This document shows, piece by piece, positions 37,210 to 48,102 of a stretch of 64,000 nucleotides of DNA (positions within the stretch are counted from its first letter, which is position 1; the number at the start of each line of letters is the position of its first letter). The stretch comes from Apostichopus japonicus (Eukaryota; Echinodermata; Holothuroidea; Aspidochirotida; Stichopodidae). The translations under genes were made by a program, and so were the position numbers. The DNA lies in NCBI RefSeq assembly GCF_037975245.1, contig NC_092567.1, forward strand, positions 4,534,214 through 4,598,213. The letters are read 5' to 3'. The notes beneath the pieces were generated by a model, which worked only from the letters and a program-made list of their open reading frames with translations, did not search any database and was not told where the DNA came from.

Positions 37210-37567
37210 GTATTTACCAGTGGCGGAGCTAGGGGTATTGGTCAAGGGGGGCGAGAATGGTCTGTAGGGGCGCTTTCGACACTATCTAAGCGGAGCGCCA
37301 CCACTGGTTGGCGCGGAGCGTACAGAATTTTTTTGAGTAAAGATACTCCCTAGATCGCCGGAAATGACCCTTTCCGGGCCTTGTTAATTTGCAGATAATG
37401 TGACAAATGTCAATAGGTAAGTGAGAGCGCAATAAAAGAGTCAATAATCGCGAATAATGAAAACGTGGTAAAAAGCTGAAAAGGGCGCCAGCGGTACATT
37501 TGAGTCCGTCAGGGGGGGGGGGCATCCGCCCCCCTGACTGTATGGACGCTCCGCCACTGGTATTTAC
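37210..37567. mobile_element. hAT-type miniature element, 342 bp, complete with 8-bp TSD
   Basis: Element 37218-37559 with 12-bp perfect inverted ends (CAGTGGCGGAGC) flanked by perfect 8-bp direct repeats GTATTTAC at 37210-37217 and 37560-37567. This is the standard signature of hAT insertions. The interior includes CTATCTAAGCGGAGCGCCAC and encodes nothing. Fragments of the same family lie at 8217-8370, 18440-18612 and 23850-23993. Confidence 0.92.
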
Positions 37568-38153
37568 TTTCCTAATCAGGGTTCAAGTGGATGTCCTTTG
37601 TATTGGTGTAAATATCATTGACTCAATGACCTCTAGTTTCAATAATATGGAAATTCTTTTTATTGTATATTTAATCCTTGATCATTGGTTCTGGTATCGA
37701 ATGGTCCTGGAAGTGGGAGGTTGTGCCCAACTATGTTTGTGGAAGTGTTGATGAACATACAATGCCATAGCAATATATCAAGCCTTTGTAAATCTAAGGT
37801 AATTGTGACAGTATCGGAATTATATTACAAAACCAGGAAATATATCCAAATTGTGCAGACATCAATCCGATATACAAAGATTTTTTGAGAAACACATCCA
37901 CTACTTCATGTATTACCGTGATCACCCAGTAAAACCTGTCGTAGAACTGATGTGCATACGTCCTGATTTGAGTATTTGGCTCACATTTATATACTGTTTA
38001 CTTTTATTTGTAAAACGTTTTCAAATATGAGTCATTTCTTCAGTAAACTTAGTAACATAAGAAATATATTCATAATTATCCAACCGAGGCAGAGGCAATA
38101 CTACATATACTATAGCAGGGAAACGTTAGTTACTAAATTTATACACTAATGAC
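37568..38153. other. no gene recognised
   Basis: Only short ORFs. Confidence 0.45.
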
Positions 38154-38444
38154 GAGAGGGGGAGAAGGGAGGAGGGAGGAGGGAGGAGGGAGGAGGGAGG
38201 AGGGAGGAGGGAGGAGGGAGGAGGGAGGAGGGAGGAGGGAGGAGGGAGGAGGGAGGAGGGAGGAGGGAGGAGGGAGGAGGGAGGAGGGAGGAGGGAGGAG
38301 GGAGGAGGGAGGAGGGAGGAGGGAGGAGGGAGGAGGGAGGAGGGAGGAGGGAGGAGGGAGGAGGGAGGAGGGAGGAGGGAGGAGGGAGGAGGGAGGAGGG
38401 AGGAGGGAGGAGGGAGGAGGGAGGAGGGAGGAGGGAGGAGGGGA
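38154..38444 (+). repeat. (AGGAGGG)n array, 291-nt uninterrupted purine tract
   Basis: About 39 nearly perfect AGGAGGG units (38167-38440). The plus strand has regularly spaced GG and GGG runs, which can form G-quadruplexes, and the purine/pyrimidine asymmetry allows triplex DNA. The proline/serine/leucine and glycine/arginine/glutamate ORFs across it are artefacts of the repeat. Confidence 0.97.
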
Positions 38445-40344
38445 CAGCAATACCCTTCCATGGTTTGTATTTGATTTTAAGGATACTCTTCGAGCAAGAA
38501 TAGCTGCCATGAATATCACACTCAAGGAAGCGGTATATGCATCTTCATTTGTCATGTAACTCTCGCTCAACATTGTTCTCCACCAAACGTGAAACGTCTC
38601 GATTTGTTGTGAATATTTAAAAGTGATATTTTCAGCAGAACCATTTTACTATCATCCCTAATTTCAAATTTTCGTTGAAGTTTTTACGGTTGTAATACAG
38701 TGTGAGACACCTGAATTTTATTTGCCCCTAGTTTCTCTTTTTTATAGTTGTAAATAACGTTACATTGTATACACACAGCTTTAGTCTATAGGTTACTATC
38801 GTGGGCTACTTTCGAGATGCTCTTCCTTATTCAGCAACGATTTCTCTAGTGCGCAATCAGGAAACTAGGTTGAAACTGACGGACGTATACGTACGGGTAT
38901 CTAGCTACAGTGTTAGATCACGCACATAGTTCATATGCATACGCTATATGCTTCATGAGATTGTACAAAGCTTATGCACTAAGGATTTCGGACACACAGA
39001 TGCATAGTGATTTTGACAAGAACCAGTACTAAGTGGAATTTAATAGTTTTTTACCTTCATATTATAATGGGCTTTACTTCCTGAGATTATGTTCTATTAA
39101 ATAATTTGAATAATTTATTGATTTTCAAGACAGTATATTGAAGTGTCCATAACCACTATAAATATAACGTCCTATCTTCATTATTTTCTCCCTCTCAGCA
39201 GTAAAATTACAAGATGTCCCCTCCCTGCCGTTCTCCTTGAAAGAGGTCAAACTTAGAGTGACACAAAGGAACCTGCTTGACATATAGTTCCAAACAATAA
39301 CAAAAGGTAACTTTAAATAAATATCTATAAACAAAATTACACCCAATAAAAATGTGGATCGCAAATAGCTACTCTTTGCTCCAAACATTCCTTATAATTG
39401 ATATAGGCCTACAAGTTACGGCAGTGATGTAGTGTGAAAAAAATATCAATGTATCTGAGTTGAGGCACAAGCGTTAATGTTAACAACTATTTCGCTATAT
39501 ATTACTCTGCAATAAAACCAAATGAGTTGTAACCTGCTAGACTGGTCTGTAACGACAGAGAGGTAAATAAAGTACTACTACAACTAGCTTAATTCTATGA
39601 CAGGCAAATCATATATTATACACAACGTTGCGCTTATTGGATTGAGCTGATACTTAATCATTACTGGGCCTATACATGAGGTCAAAAGTAACTTAAGTCA
39701 TTTGCTACGTACACTCCAATTCGCCTGATCCAGTCTTCCCATAAAATAAAGTAAAAGACGACACTGTGGTGTATATTAACCACTATGGATTTCTGCTGAC
39801 AGCTTCATCGTTGAGAGTGTATGTCATAACACAGCACATATATATAGTTTAGTGAAGTGTGGAAACCCGGAAAAGATATTGTCCTACAACACGCGATACA
39901 TATATATATAGATATACATAACATACATGATATTATCATAATGTGAGGTCAATAATGTCTACGATGCGCTGGCGGTTGAACTGACGGAAGGATGCAATAA
40001 CTATTAATCCAAACATTGCTTATAGATATTTATTAGAAATACTCCTAGCACGGTCATTTCCTTTGCCGGAGAAATCCAAACAATATCTAGCCTGACTGAA
40101 TTTGGTTTCATTTTCTATTTTACCCGCTGTAAGTTTTACAATGTGTTGGAAGGATAAAAGACATATCAAAGAGGCCACTCGTATCTTTTCGTGCAAATCC
40201 AATTCACAGAAATGGTAGCTAGCATAAAGAAAAGCAACACAAAAAGAGAAATAGAAAAGATAGGAGTATATTAATATATATAAAACAAACGAAAGAATAC
40301 TTGACAAAGGAAAAGGATAGAAATGCTGTTTATATGTAACCAAT
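38445..40344. other. no gene recognised
   Basis: AT-rich with short ORFs lacking domains. Confidence 0.45.
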
Positions 40345-41101
40345 TATAGCAATCGTAATATGCTACATTAGTAGTTGCTATAGTTTTGTTCCCCTGTACC
40401 AAGTGTAGCAATCCTAATACGTTACATAAGTAGTTGCAGTAGTTTTGTTCCCTTGTACCAGAAGTAGCATTTCCTAATATGTTACATTAATAGTTGCTAT
40501 AGTTTTGTTTCCCTGTATCAAGTGTAGCAATCCTAATATTCTACAATAGTACTTGCTATATTTTTGTTCCCATGTACCAAGTGTAGCAATTCTAATATTC
40601 TACGTAAGTATTTGTAGTTTTGTTTCCCTGTATCAAGTGTAGCAACCCTAATATGTTACATTAGTAGTTGCAATATTTTTGTTTCCTTTTATCAAGTGTA
40701 GCAATCCTCATATTCTACATAAGTAGTTGCTATAGTTTTGTTTCCCTGTACCAAATGTAGCAACCTTTATATTTAATATTATTATTTGCTATAGTTTTTT
40801 TTCCCTGTGCAAAGTGAAGCAACCCTCATGTATGTTACATTAATAGTTGCTCCAGTTGTGTTCCTCTGAACTTAATGTAGTAACCCTAACATGCTACAAT
40901 AGTATTTGCTATAGTTTTGTCCCCCGATATCAAGTACAGCAATCCTAATATGCTACAATAGTAGTTGCTATAGTTTTGTTCCCCTGTACCAGTGTAGCAA
41001 TCCTAATATGTTACATAAATAGTTGCTATAGTGTTGTCTCCCTGTACCAAGCTGTAGCAACCCCAACATGCTACATTAGTTGCTATAGTTTTGTTCCCTT
41101 G
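40345..41101. repeat. 59-bp satellite, left part
   Basis: About 13 copies of a 59-bp unit containing GTAGCAATCCTAATATG, TACATTAGTAGTTGCTATAG and TTTTGTTCCCCTGTACCAA. The array is cut at 41101 by the retrotransposon and resumes at 49612. Confidence 0.95.
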
Positions 41102-42610
41102 TGTGAGGGAATATCGAGCGCCCTCATATAACTTCATCAAATTCCTCGATCATAGTGATGACCTTTGACCCGAAACTGCTTCTTAGCATGTTGGTGTAAC
41201 CAGAACAACTATCCCTATTGTTTAAGCGTCTATAATCTTAGCACTGGTCTGTCTGTTGTTTACGACCCTCCACACACGCTATTTCGACTGCTGTTAGTAA
41301 ACTACGTTCATACACTTTCTCTTCGAGAATATCAAACGTTGCTGGGCGAGTTGAGCTTCAAAGGTAATTATTCGTATATTGAAGACAATATGTAATGTTT
41401 TCCAAGTAATTTGTGTGTTTTACGTATTAAAAACAAGCCCACAGTTCGATTATAGTTTCAATGCTCACTCGGGTGCTCTGTCAAGTTTCACTCGTTTAGT
41501 GTAGGCTGGTCTATTTAACAATGTGTACGCTATGTATAGGCTACTGGTCGATTACCGTTAACGTTAAGTGTATGTAGGAATCGTAGCCTTAACATCGATT
41601 AAGTGGGTATAGGAACGTGACTTTTACATCAAATTAAGCGGATTGAAGTCTGTTATTTGTCATGCTCATTTCTGTTGTAATAATTAAGAGTGTATATATA
41701 TTGTGTCCGTAACTAAGATGTAAGATAAACATGAGAACCTGCATGATTCTCATGTGAGTACACGTGTGGAGATACTTTAGATTGACCAGTTGGGGAAGTA
41801 TTCAGATTTGGAATTGCGCCCTCAGTAAGATGGCGGTAGTTAAAATGGCCGCGCCCATGTACCGTTAGTGTTTACGATTGCATATATATCTGTATTTAAA
41901 GGTGGCCACTTCCACTAACCGTTAAAGTACATATGTCTGTATTTATATTGGTATCTAGTTATGTCTTGTTTAATGAACAAACGACATGTTCTGGATGTAT
42001 GCATTTAGGAAACCCAGTTTACTTGAGTATAATACTTATCTTACAACAGTTTTACTACAATGTTCACCCATGTGAGTTACACTAGGTTAAGCCGGTACCA
42101 CATGGTTGTGTCGTTATTATTCCTACCGTGGGGTTGACTTGTTGAAGTCCCGTTGTTTTAATGAATGAAATCTACACAGGATATGAGTAGGCAGACGTGT
42201 CTTATTACAGTCGTAAAGACTATGTCCTCTGTTAATGTATGCAAATTAAGTAGATGGTCTGCGTTGATAGTAATTCTTATTCTCAGTCATCGATGCTATG
42301 TTGTTGTGGAATATTTTGGCAACTGTTGGAAGCTATATAGGTACGACTGGTTAACCTTTTTGTTACGTTTGACCAATTTACACATATTTTTAATGCTTTT
42401 CTGGTTATGTTTCATTGCAGATGCACTTCTAGCTCTGAAGGCCCTAAGTGTGGTCCACCGTTCTCTTTTGTTCTCTGCAAATTATATCTAAACTATTTTG
42501 AGTCGCTGGCTCCAATACCCAGCGATACTTGCGAGACCCTTGAATAAAATAATGGAAGCATAAGTTATTGTTATTGAGTTTATTTGTGTTTGTTAACTCT
42601 TGCCATTACA
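41102..42610 (+). repeat. 5' LTR
   Basis: 1,509 bp, TGTGAGGG...CATTACA. A TATA-like run lies at 41693-41701 and a poly(A) signal AATAAA at 42543-42548, so U3 is long and U5 short. The only difference noticed from the 3' LTR is C at 41171 versus T at 48172. Both LTRs carry a 108-codon hydrophobic ORF (42165-42491 here) with no known domain, probably incidental. Confidence 0.96.
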
Positions 42611-42613
42611 AAT

Positions 42614-42631
42614 TGGTAGTACGAGTGGGGT
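42614..42631 (+). other. primer-binding site (putative)
   Basis: TGGTAGTACGAGTGGGG starts three bases after the LTR. The TGG start matches the CCA end of a tRNA primer. I could not assign the tRNA. Confidence 0.65.
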
Positions 42632-42694
42632 CTCGCATGTGAAGCCAAAATTCAAAAAAAAAAAATATTAAAACAAAAGAGAACGGTGGAAAAG

Positions 42695-43636
42695 ATGACT
42701 GCTGGACTGAAAGAACTTAAGAGGAGGCTGGCTGAAGTGGAGGTTGAGCTTAAGAAGGCGAGAGAAGCCGGAAGGGATGATGTACCTCAGCCCGTCTATG
42801 TCATGCCCCAAGAAAGACTTCGTGTGTTTTCTGGGAAGTCGGATGGTTCAACTAGGCTAACAGATTTCTGCGAAGATGTGAGAGCGGCCATCAAGCTGAG
42901 AAAACTGAAGGGTGCCGAGGCGGCAGATTTCATCCTTGCCCATTTAGAAGGACCAGCGCGTCAGGAGATCAAACACCATCCATCGAAAATTGCTAATGAC
43001 CCTAGCAGCATCCTCCAGACACTAACTGACACCTTTGGCGACAAACACACATTAGGGAGTGTGCTGAGAGATATCTGCAACCGCGTCCAAACAGAAGATG
43101 AAACAATTGCAGAATTTGCCTTCTCCTTAATGATGCTTGGTGACCGTTTGAAGAGAATGCCTGGTGCTCCTGATACAGAAGCAACAATAAAAGGTCAGTT
43201 TAGGGAGGGGTTGGCAGATGGAGTGTTACGACGGGAGGTTAAGCGGACGTTGATGGAAGAACCTAACATTGCCTTTATCAAGCTGCGGGATCTTGCCATA
43301 GATCTGGCCGATGATGACGTAGTCTCAAAGAGACGCAGACAGATCAGAAAAGTCAACGCCTACCAAACAGAAGTTGACAGCAAGTTTGGTAGTGCTCTTG
43401 AGACCCTAAGTGCAGCCCTAAAATCCCAGACAGAAATTTTAGAGGCAATGAAGGCCAAGCAAGAAGAGGTAGATATTCGGTTAATGAAATTGGAAGAAAG
43501 GCCTGCCAGAAATAAACCTCGCTCCCGTCCTGTAGACAAATCCCAGATAGAATGCCGCAGATGCCACCTGAAAGGTCACTATGCAAGTGAGTGTTTGGCT
43601 CCTTCTCCTGTCCCTAGACCTAACCAGGGAAACTAG
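42695..43636 (+). CDS. gag: Gag polyprotein of the Ty3/gypsy element
   Basis: Gag assembles the cytoplasmic virus-like particle and packages element RNA. The first ATG (42695) gives 313 residues; a GTG three codons upstream is in frame but less likely. The N-terminal ~35 residues are lysine/glutamate-rich and coiled-coil-like. The middle has a retrotransposon capsid-like region (around residues 45-200, including FILAHLEGPARQEI). A basic stretch precedes a single CCHC zinc knuckle near the C terminus (CRRCHLKGHYASEC, spacing C-x2-C-x4-H-x4-C), which binds RNA. The ORF ends at a TAG immediately after a slippery heptamer, so most ribosomes should make Gag and a minority Gag-Pol. No damage is visible. 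Confidence 0.93.
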   Translation: MTAGLKELKRRLAEVEVELKKAREAGRDDVPQPVYVMPQERLRVFSGKSDGSTRLTDFCEDVRAAIKLRKLKGAEAADFILAHLEGPARQEIKHHPSKIANDPSSILQTLTDTFGDKHTLGSVLRDICNRVQTEDETIAEFAFSLMMLGDRLKRMPGAPDTEATIKGQFREGLADGVLRREVKRTLMEEPNIAFIKLRDLAIDLADDDVVSKRRRQIRKVNAYQTEVDSKFGSALETLSAALKSQTEILEAMKAKQEEVDIRLMKLEERPARNKPRSRPVDKSQIECRRCHLKGHYASECLAPSPVPRPNQGN

Positions 43637-43667
43637 ATGTGCCCAGTTCCGTGAGCCAGGAGCTGGG
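43627..43667 (+). promoter_or_regulatory. -1 programmed ribosomal frameshift signal
   Basis: The canonical slippery heptamer G GGA AAC (43627-43633) is in the gag frame and directly precedes the gag TAG. After an 8-nt spacer a 9-bp hairpin follows: CCCAGTTCC (43642-43650), loop GTGAGCCA (43651-43658), GGAGCTGGG (43659-43667), with one G-U pair. Slipping back one base at the heptamer enters the pol frame. The loop is perfectly complementary to TGGCTCAC at 43779-43786, which could allow a long-range pseudoknot; that last part is speculative. Confidence 0.85.
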
Positions 43668-46600
43668 TCCCATAGGTGTTCTGGAGGGCTCTACAAAACT
43701 GGCAAGTGCTCTGATTGGGACTTGTCCAACAACCACGATCATTATCAACGGTACCCCAGTGTTAGGTGTTTTGGACACTGGCTCACAAGTCACGATTATG
43801 ACAGAAGACTGTTTCCTGGAGACGTTTCGAGGGATCGAGCTGGAACAACTGAAATGGCTGTCCGTCAATGCTGCTAACAATTTGAAAATCCCCTACAATG
43901 GTTATTTTGAGGCAGATGTACAACTTGGTGGTATAGAAATACCTGGACGAGGTATCCTAGTAGCTAAGGTGAGAAGAGAGATCCCAATGCTGATAGGGAT
44001 GAATATCTTGGAGAACCTGGATCAGGACACCTTCGTGAATCAGTTTTGTTTGAAAGCTCCCCCTAAGTCACCCCAGGTAGTGGAAGGTCTGGTGAGGATT
44101 CCCAGAACTGCTGCTGTGGTTGTACCAGCCCAATCGTGTAAGGTGGTTGTTGCCTCCTGTCCGAGACAACACAGTGATGTTGAAGTAGTGGCTGAAGCAG
44201 TGGAGCAGTTACCGAAAGGAATACTAGTTGGACATACCCTAACGAAGATACATGATGGCCAGATTAGATTGCCTGTCATCAACGTTACCAAAGATGACAT
44301 TTACCTTAATCCTAGAATGCCATTAGCGAAGCTTCAGTGTGTTGCTTCAATCGCAGATGACCGTGTTTCCTACGAGAGTATCAGTGTCACAGTAAATAAC
44401 GTCATGCTGCATGACAAACTGGAGTCGATTGTCCCTCATTGGCCGTCTTTGAATCCGGAACAGCAAATTCAAGCAGCAGAAATGTTTGAATCATATCAGG
44501 ATGTGTTTGCTGTTGATGATGACGACCTTGGTTTCACTGACAAGATCACTCATCAAATCCGATTGACTGATGAGAAGCCAGTCAAACAGGCTTTCAGAAG
44601 AATTCCCCCATCGCAGTTTGAGGAGGTGAGAGAACACATCCGGAAGTTACTCGAAAGGCAGGTGATACGAGAAAGTTCGAGTCCATTCGCCTCACCGACT
44701 GTTCTGGTTCGCAAACCTGATGGTTCCTTGAGATTATGCGTCGACTATCGGCAGTTAAACAGTAAGACTATAAAGGATGCCTACCCCATCCCCAGAATCG
44801 ATGAATCATTGGATGCACTACATGGAGCCCAGTGGTTTTCCACAATTGACCTACTGTCTGGTTATCATCAAGTTGCCATTGCTGATGAGGACAAGCATAA
44901 GACCAGCTTCATCACACCCTTTGGCCTATACGAGTACAACAGAATGCCGTTTGGTCTCTGCAACGCTCCTGGGACATTTCAGAGACTCATGCAGTGCTGC
45001 CTGGGGGACCAATTCTTCCAGACCCTCCTCTGTTATCTCGATGACATACTAGTATTTTCAAAGACCTTTGAAGACCATGTCAACAACTTAACGCTTGTAT
45101 TTCAACGACTCCGTCAATTCGGGCTTAAGATAAAAATTCCAAAGTGTGCATTCTTTCAACGAGAAGTAAAGTACTTGGGCCACTGCGTTACGAAATCTGG
45201 TGTTAAAGCAGACCCTGGTAAAATAGAAGTTGTTCGTGACTGGCCGACACCGAAAAGTCTCAAGGAGGTACGTTCATTTCTGGGTCTCTGTTCCTTTTAC
45301 AGACGATTTGTGCCAGGGTTTTCAAAGATAGCTGGACCACTGCATGAGCTTGTTGCTCATTGCATGAACGATGTCAAGGCAAAGAGAACGTCTGTGTTCC
45401 CGTGGGGCATCAAGCATCAGCAGGCATTTGAAATCCTGAAGAAAGCCATGTGTACTCAACCTGTGTTAGCCTATCCTGACTTCTTACTACCTTTTGAGCT
45501 GGAGATTGATGCGTCTTTCCAAGGATTGGGAGCTGTTCTAATGCAAAACCAGAATGGAAAGAGAAGGGTCATTTCATACGCTAGTAGAACCTTGAGGGGT
45601 GCTGAAAGAAATATGGACAAATACTCCAGTATGAAGTTAGAGCTCCTGGGCCTCAAATGGGCAGTCACGGAAAAGTTTCGAGAGTACCTTTTAGGTAATA
45701 AATTTACGGTATACACAGACAATAACCCTTTGGCTCACCTAAATTCTGCCAAACTTGATGCCGTTGGCCAACGATGGGTAGGTGCACTTGCTATGTTCGA
45801 CTTCGATGTATTATATAAACCAGGGCGACTTAACCAAGCTGCGGATGCCCTTTCCAGGAGACCTCGTACAACCTCCAGTGATCCACTTATAACCCACTCT
45901 GATTTTGTCAGTGTAGCAAAATCGTCTATTGTACCGACAGAATTGCAACATGTAACTGTAGACTGTGAACTGAACGCCATCACCTGTGAAACCAGTGAAT
46001 GGAAAACGTCAGCGCTTGTGTTTCCATCCTATTCAAAGGATCAGTTAAGAGAATTTCAGCTGAAGGACCCAGCCATCTCTTCCCTTAGAAAGTTCTGGAA
46101 AGAGGGAAGGAAACCAGTTGCTGGAGACGACAACCTACCAAACGATCCAGAAACTAAGCTGCTGTTAAGAGAGTGGGACAAATTATTAGAAAAAGAGGAA
46201 CTTTTGTACCGTTCCTGCAATGGAAATGATCAACTTCTATTGCCCAAAGTTCTGCGTTCGGAAGTCTTGACTGCCTGCCATGATGAAACAGGACATCAAG
46301 GACATAAAAGGACAATTGCCTTGGTAAAGACCCGGTGCTACTGGCCTAAACTTGCCAAAGATGTTACCGAACATTGTGACCAGTGCGACCGTTGTACAAG
46401 GGCAAAAAATCCACCAAAGATAAGAGAACCGTTACGACACATGATGGCCTCAAGACCCAATGAACTGTTAGCCATTGATTTTACCCTGATAGAAAGAGAT
46501 GCATGTGGAAAGGAGAATGTTTTGATAGTCACTGATGTCTTTTCGAAGTTTACCCGTGCTATTCCAACGAGGGATCAAACTGCTGTTACGACGGCTAAGG

Positions 46601-47448
46601 CATTAGCAACAAACTGGTTCCTTGTTTTCGGTGTACCCAAGAGACTACATTCTGACCAAGGTAGAAATTTTGAGTCTGATCTCATCCACAGTTTATGTAA
46701 ATTATATGGTATTGTCAAAACCAAAACAACGCCTTATCATCCTGAAGGGAACGGGCAAGCTGAGCGTTTTAATAGAACGTTACATGATCTGCTGAAAGCA
46801 CTGCCGCAAACCAAGAAAAGAAGATGGTCAGAGCACTTGCCTGAAGTTTGCCACATCTACAATTCCACCCCCCATGCTTCAACGGGACTCACCCCATTCT
46901 ATCTGATGTTCGGGAGAGATCCCATTTTACCAGTCGACTTTCTGCTAGGAAGAGCAGACAGCACCCAGAACTGTCTGGATGTTCACCCATGGTTAGCCAA
47001 ACATACTAGCTCTCTCCAATTGGCATTCAAGAAAGCAGGGGAGAAACTGAGGCAGGAAGCTGCATACAGGAAGTCTCACTTCGACAAAAGAGCTCAAGAG
47101 CAACCCTTGGAGCTTGGTACTCGAGTTTACCTCAAGACACATCCAACAGGTAGACACAAAATCGCGGACGAATGGGGCGAGACCGTCTACAAGGTTGTAG
47201 AACGTCCAGGCGGTGGTTCCGAATACATAATTGAACAAGCAGACGGCTCTGGTGCTACGAAGAAAGTGCATAGACGGGAAATCCGGCCCTGTCCCTTACT
47301 GAAGGACGATTCCGATCAGCTACCAGAGATAGAGACTGACGACTGGGCATACCCAGAAGATTCAGACGATGATGTTAGGAGAAGTTCCCGTATAACGAGA
47401 GGCGTTCACAGCAATGTACATAGAAATCCGAGGAGTGTACTCAATTAG
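43633..47448 (+). CDS. pol: Pol polyprotein (PR-RT-RNaseH-IN) of the Ty3/gypsy element, expressed as Gag-Pol
   Basis: The pol frame is open from 43624 and has no good ATG at its start, fitting synthesis by -1 frameshifting from gag. Counting from the codon at 43639 (1,269 residues): aspartic protease with DTGS at 46-49; reverse transcriptase about 320-560 with the first catalytic aspartate in STIDLLSGYHQ (D404) and YLDD at 466-469; RNase H about 618-740 with D624, E668 and D694; integrase with an N-terminal HHCC zinc site (H881, H886, C913, C916) and catalytic D947, D1006 and E1042, the last two separated by the typical 35 residues. A GPY/F-like module (near WGETVYKVV) follows; no chromodomain was seen. 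The acidic tail ends in arginine-rich sequence. All catalytic residues checked are present, so the enzyme set looks intact. It copies element RNA to DNA and integrates it in the nucleus. Confidence 0.96.
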   Translation, partial: LDVPSSVSQELGPIGVLEGSTKLASALIGTCPTTTIIINGTPVLGVLDTGSQVTIMTEDCFLETFRGIELEQLKWLSVNAANNLKIPYNGYFEADVQLGGIEIPGRGILVAKVRREIPMLIGMNILENLDQDTFVNQFCLKAPPKSPQVVEGLVRIPRTAAVVVPAQSCKVVVASCPRQHSDVEVVAEAVEQLPKGILVGHTLTKIHDGQIRLPVINVTKDDIYLNPRMPLAKLQCVASIADDRVSYESISVTVNNVMLHDKLESIVPHWPSLNPEQQIQAAEMFESYQDVFAVDDDDLGFTDKITHQIRLTDEKPVKQAFRRIPPSQFEEVREHIRKLLERQVIRESSSPFASPTVLVRKPDGSLRLCVDYRQLNSKTIKDAYPIPRIDESLDALHGAQWFSTIDLLSGYHQVAIADEDKHKTSFITPFGLYEYNRMPFGLCNAPGTFQRLMQCCLGDQFFQTLLCYLDDILVFSKTFEDHVNNLTLVFQRLRQFGLKIKIPKCAFFQREVKYLGHCVTKSGVKADPGKIEVVRDWPTPKSLKEVRSFLGLCSFYRRFVPGFSKIAGPLHELVAHCMNDVKAKRTSVFPWGIKHQQAFEILKKAMCTQPVLAYPDFLLPFELEIDASFQGLGAVLMQNQNGKRRVISYASRTLRGAERNMDKYSSMKLELLGLKWAVTEKFREYLLGNKFTVYTDNNPLAHLNSAKLDAVGQRWVGALAMFDFDVLYKPGRLNQAADALSRRPRTTSSDPLITHSDFVSVAKSSIVPTELQHVTVDCELNAITCETSEWKTSALVFPSYSKDQLREFQLKDPAISSLRKFWKEGRKPVAGDDNLPNDPETKLLLREWDKLLEKEELLYRSCNGNDQLLLPKVLRSEVLTACHDETGHQGHKRTIALVKTRCYWPKLAKDVTEHCDQCDRCTRAKNPPKIREPLRHMMASRPNELLAIDFTLIERDACGKENVLIVTDVFSKFTRAIPTRDQTAVTTAKALATNWFLVFGVPKRLHSDQGRNFESDLIHSLCKLYGIVKTKTTPYHPEGNGQAERFNRTLHDLLKALPQTKKRRWSEHLPEVCHIYNSTPHASTGLTPFYLMFGRDPILPVDFLLGRADSTQNCLDVHPWLAKHTSSLQLAFKKAGEKLRQEAAYRKSHFDKRAQEQPLELGTRVYLKTHPTGRHKIADEWGETVYKVVERPGGGSEYIIEQADGSGATKKVHRREIRPCPLLKDDSDQLPEIETDDWAYPEDSDDDVRRSSRITRGVHSNVHRNPRSVLN

Positions 47449-48102
47449 CACTCAACTTTTCATACTCTGAATTTAAGAGAAGAGTGTCCACCAAACTTGT
47501 TTAGTTCCTCCTGAACTGAGTTTGAAGTTATCCAAAAAGAAAAAGAAAACATTTTCTCTACTATGTACTTTAAAAAGAAAAAAAAAGAAAAACTGAGTTT
47601 GCAGTTACCCAAAAAGAGAAAAAAAGTTTTCTCTACTTGTACTTACAAATGAATTTGAAACTATATTGACATAAGAACAAAATCTTGCCATTCAAGCCTT
47701 AACCACGTTTCTTGTCAGTCTATACTTTGTAAAGTCTAGTCAGTTTCAAAAACTATGAAAAAGGTGAACAAAGGAAATGAGTCGCATATGTTTTCACTCC
47801 ATCCAAATTGTTCAGTTCACCTTACAAATTGTCAGTTCATCTCCTTCCAAATTATTCAGTTGAACTCCATCCAATTTCATATTCTTTCATCTTTACTATT
47901 TCTTCTTTCTTTAGCTTTAGATTATGATTGCAGGTGTTTCACTGCAACAGCCGAGCCATTTTATAACATTTATTTTGTACTTTTCTCAGGTAGTTAGAGT
48001 TTTAGTCTATTTTGCTTTTCACATTTTCTTTTAAGCTTCCACGTTAGTGTTAAGTTTGGGGCAATGTCATGTTTGAGGACAAACACAATTTTAGCAGGGG
48101 AG
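47449..48102 (+). other. post-pol spacer with polypurine tract
   Basis: No env-like ORF; one 80-codon ORF at 47755-47997 has no recognisable feature. An ~80-bp segment with TTTTCTCTACT and A/G-rich runs is tandemly duplicated (about 47512-47575 and 47591-47646). The polypurine tract AGCAGGGGAG directly precedes the 3' LTR and would prime plus-strand DNA synthesis. Confidence 0.8.

Noticed and set aside
38126-38573. ORFs of repeated SSLLPPP or GRREEG
   Set aside because: Direct translation of the AGGAGGG repeat in several frames on both strands.
42165-42491. 108-codon hydrophobic ORF, also at 49166-49492
   Set aside because: Lies in both LTRs and is identical only because the LTRs are; no domain and no sign of selection can be judged from one element.
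47755-47997. Possible env-like ORF downstream of pol
   Set aside because: Only 80 codons, no signal peptide, membrane anchor or other envelope feature.
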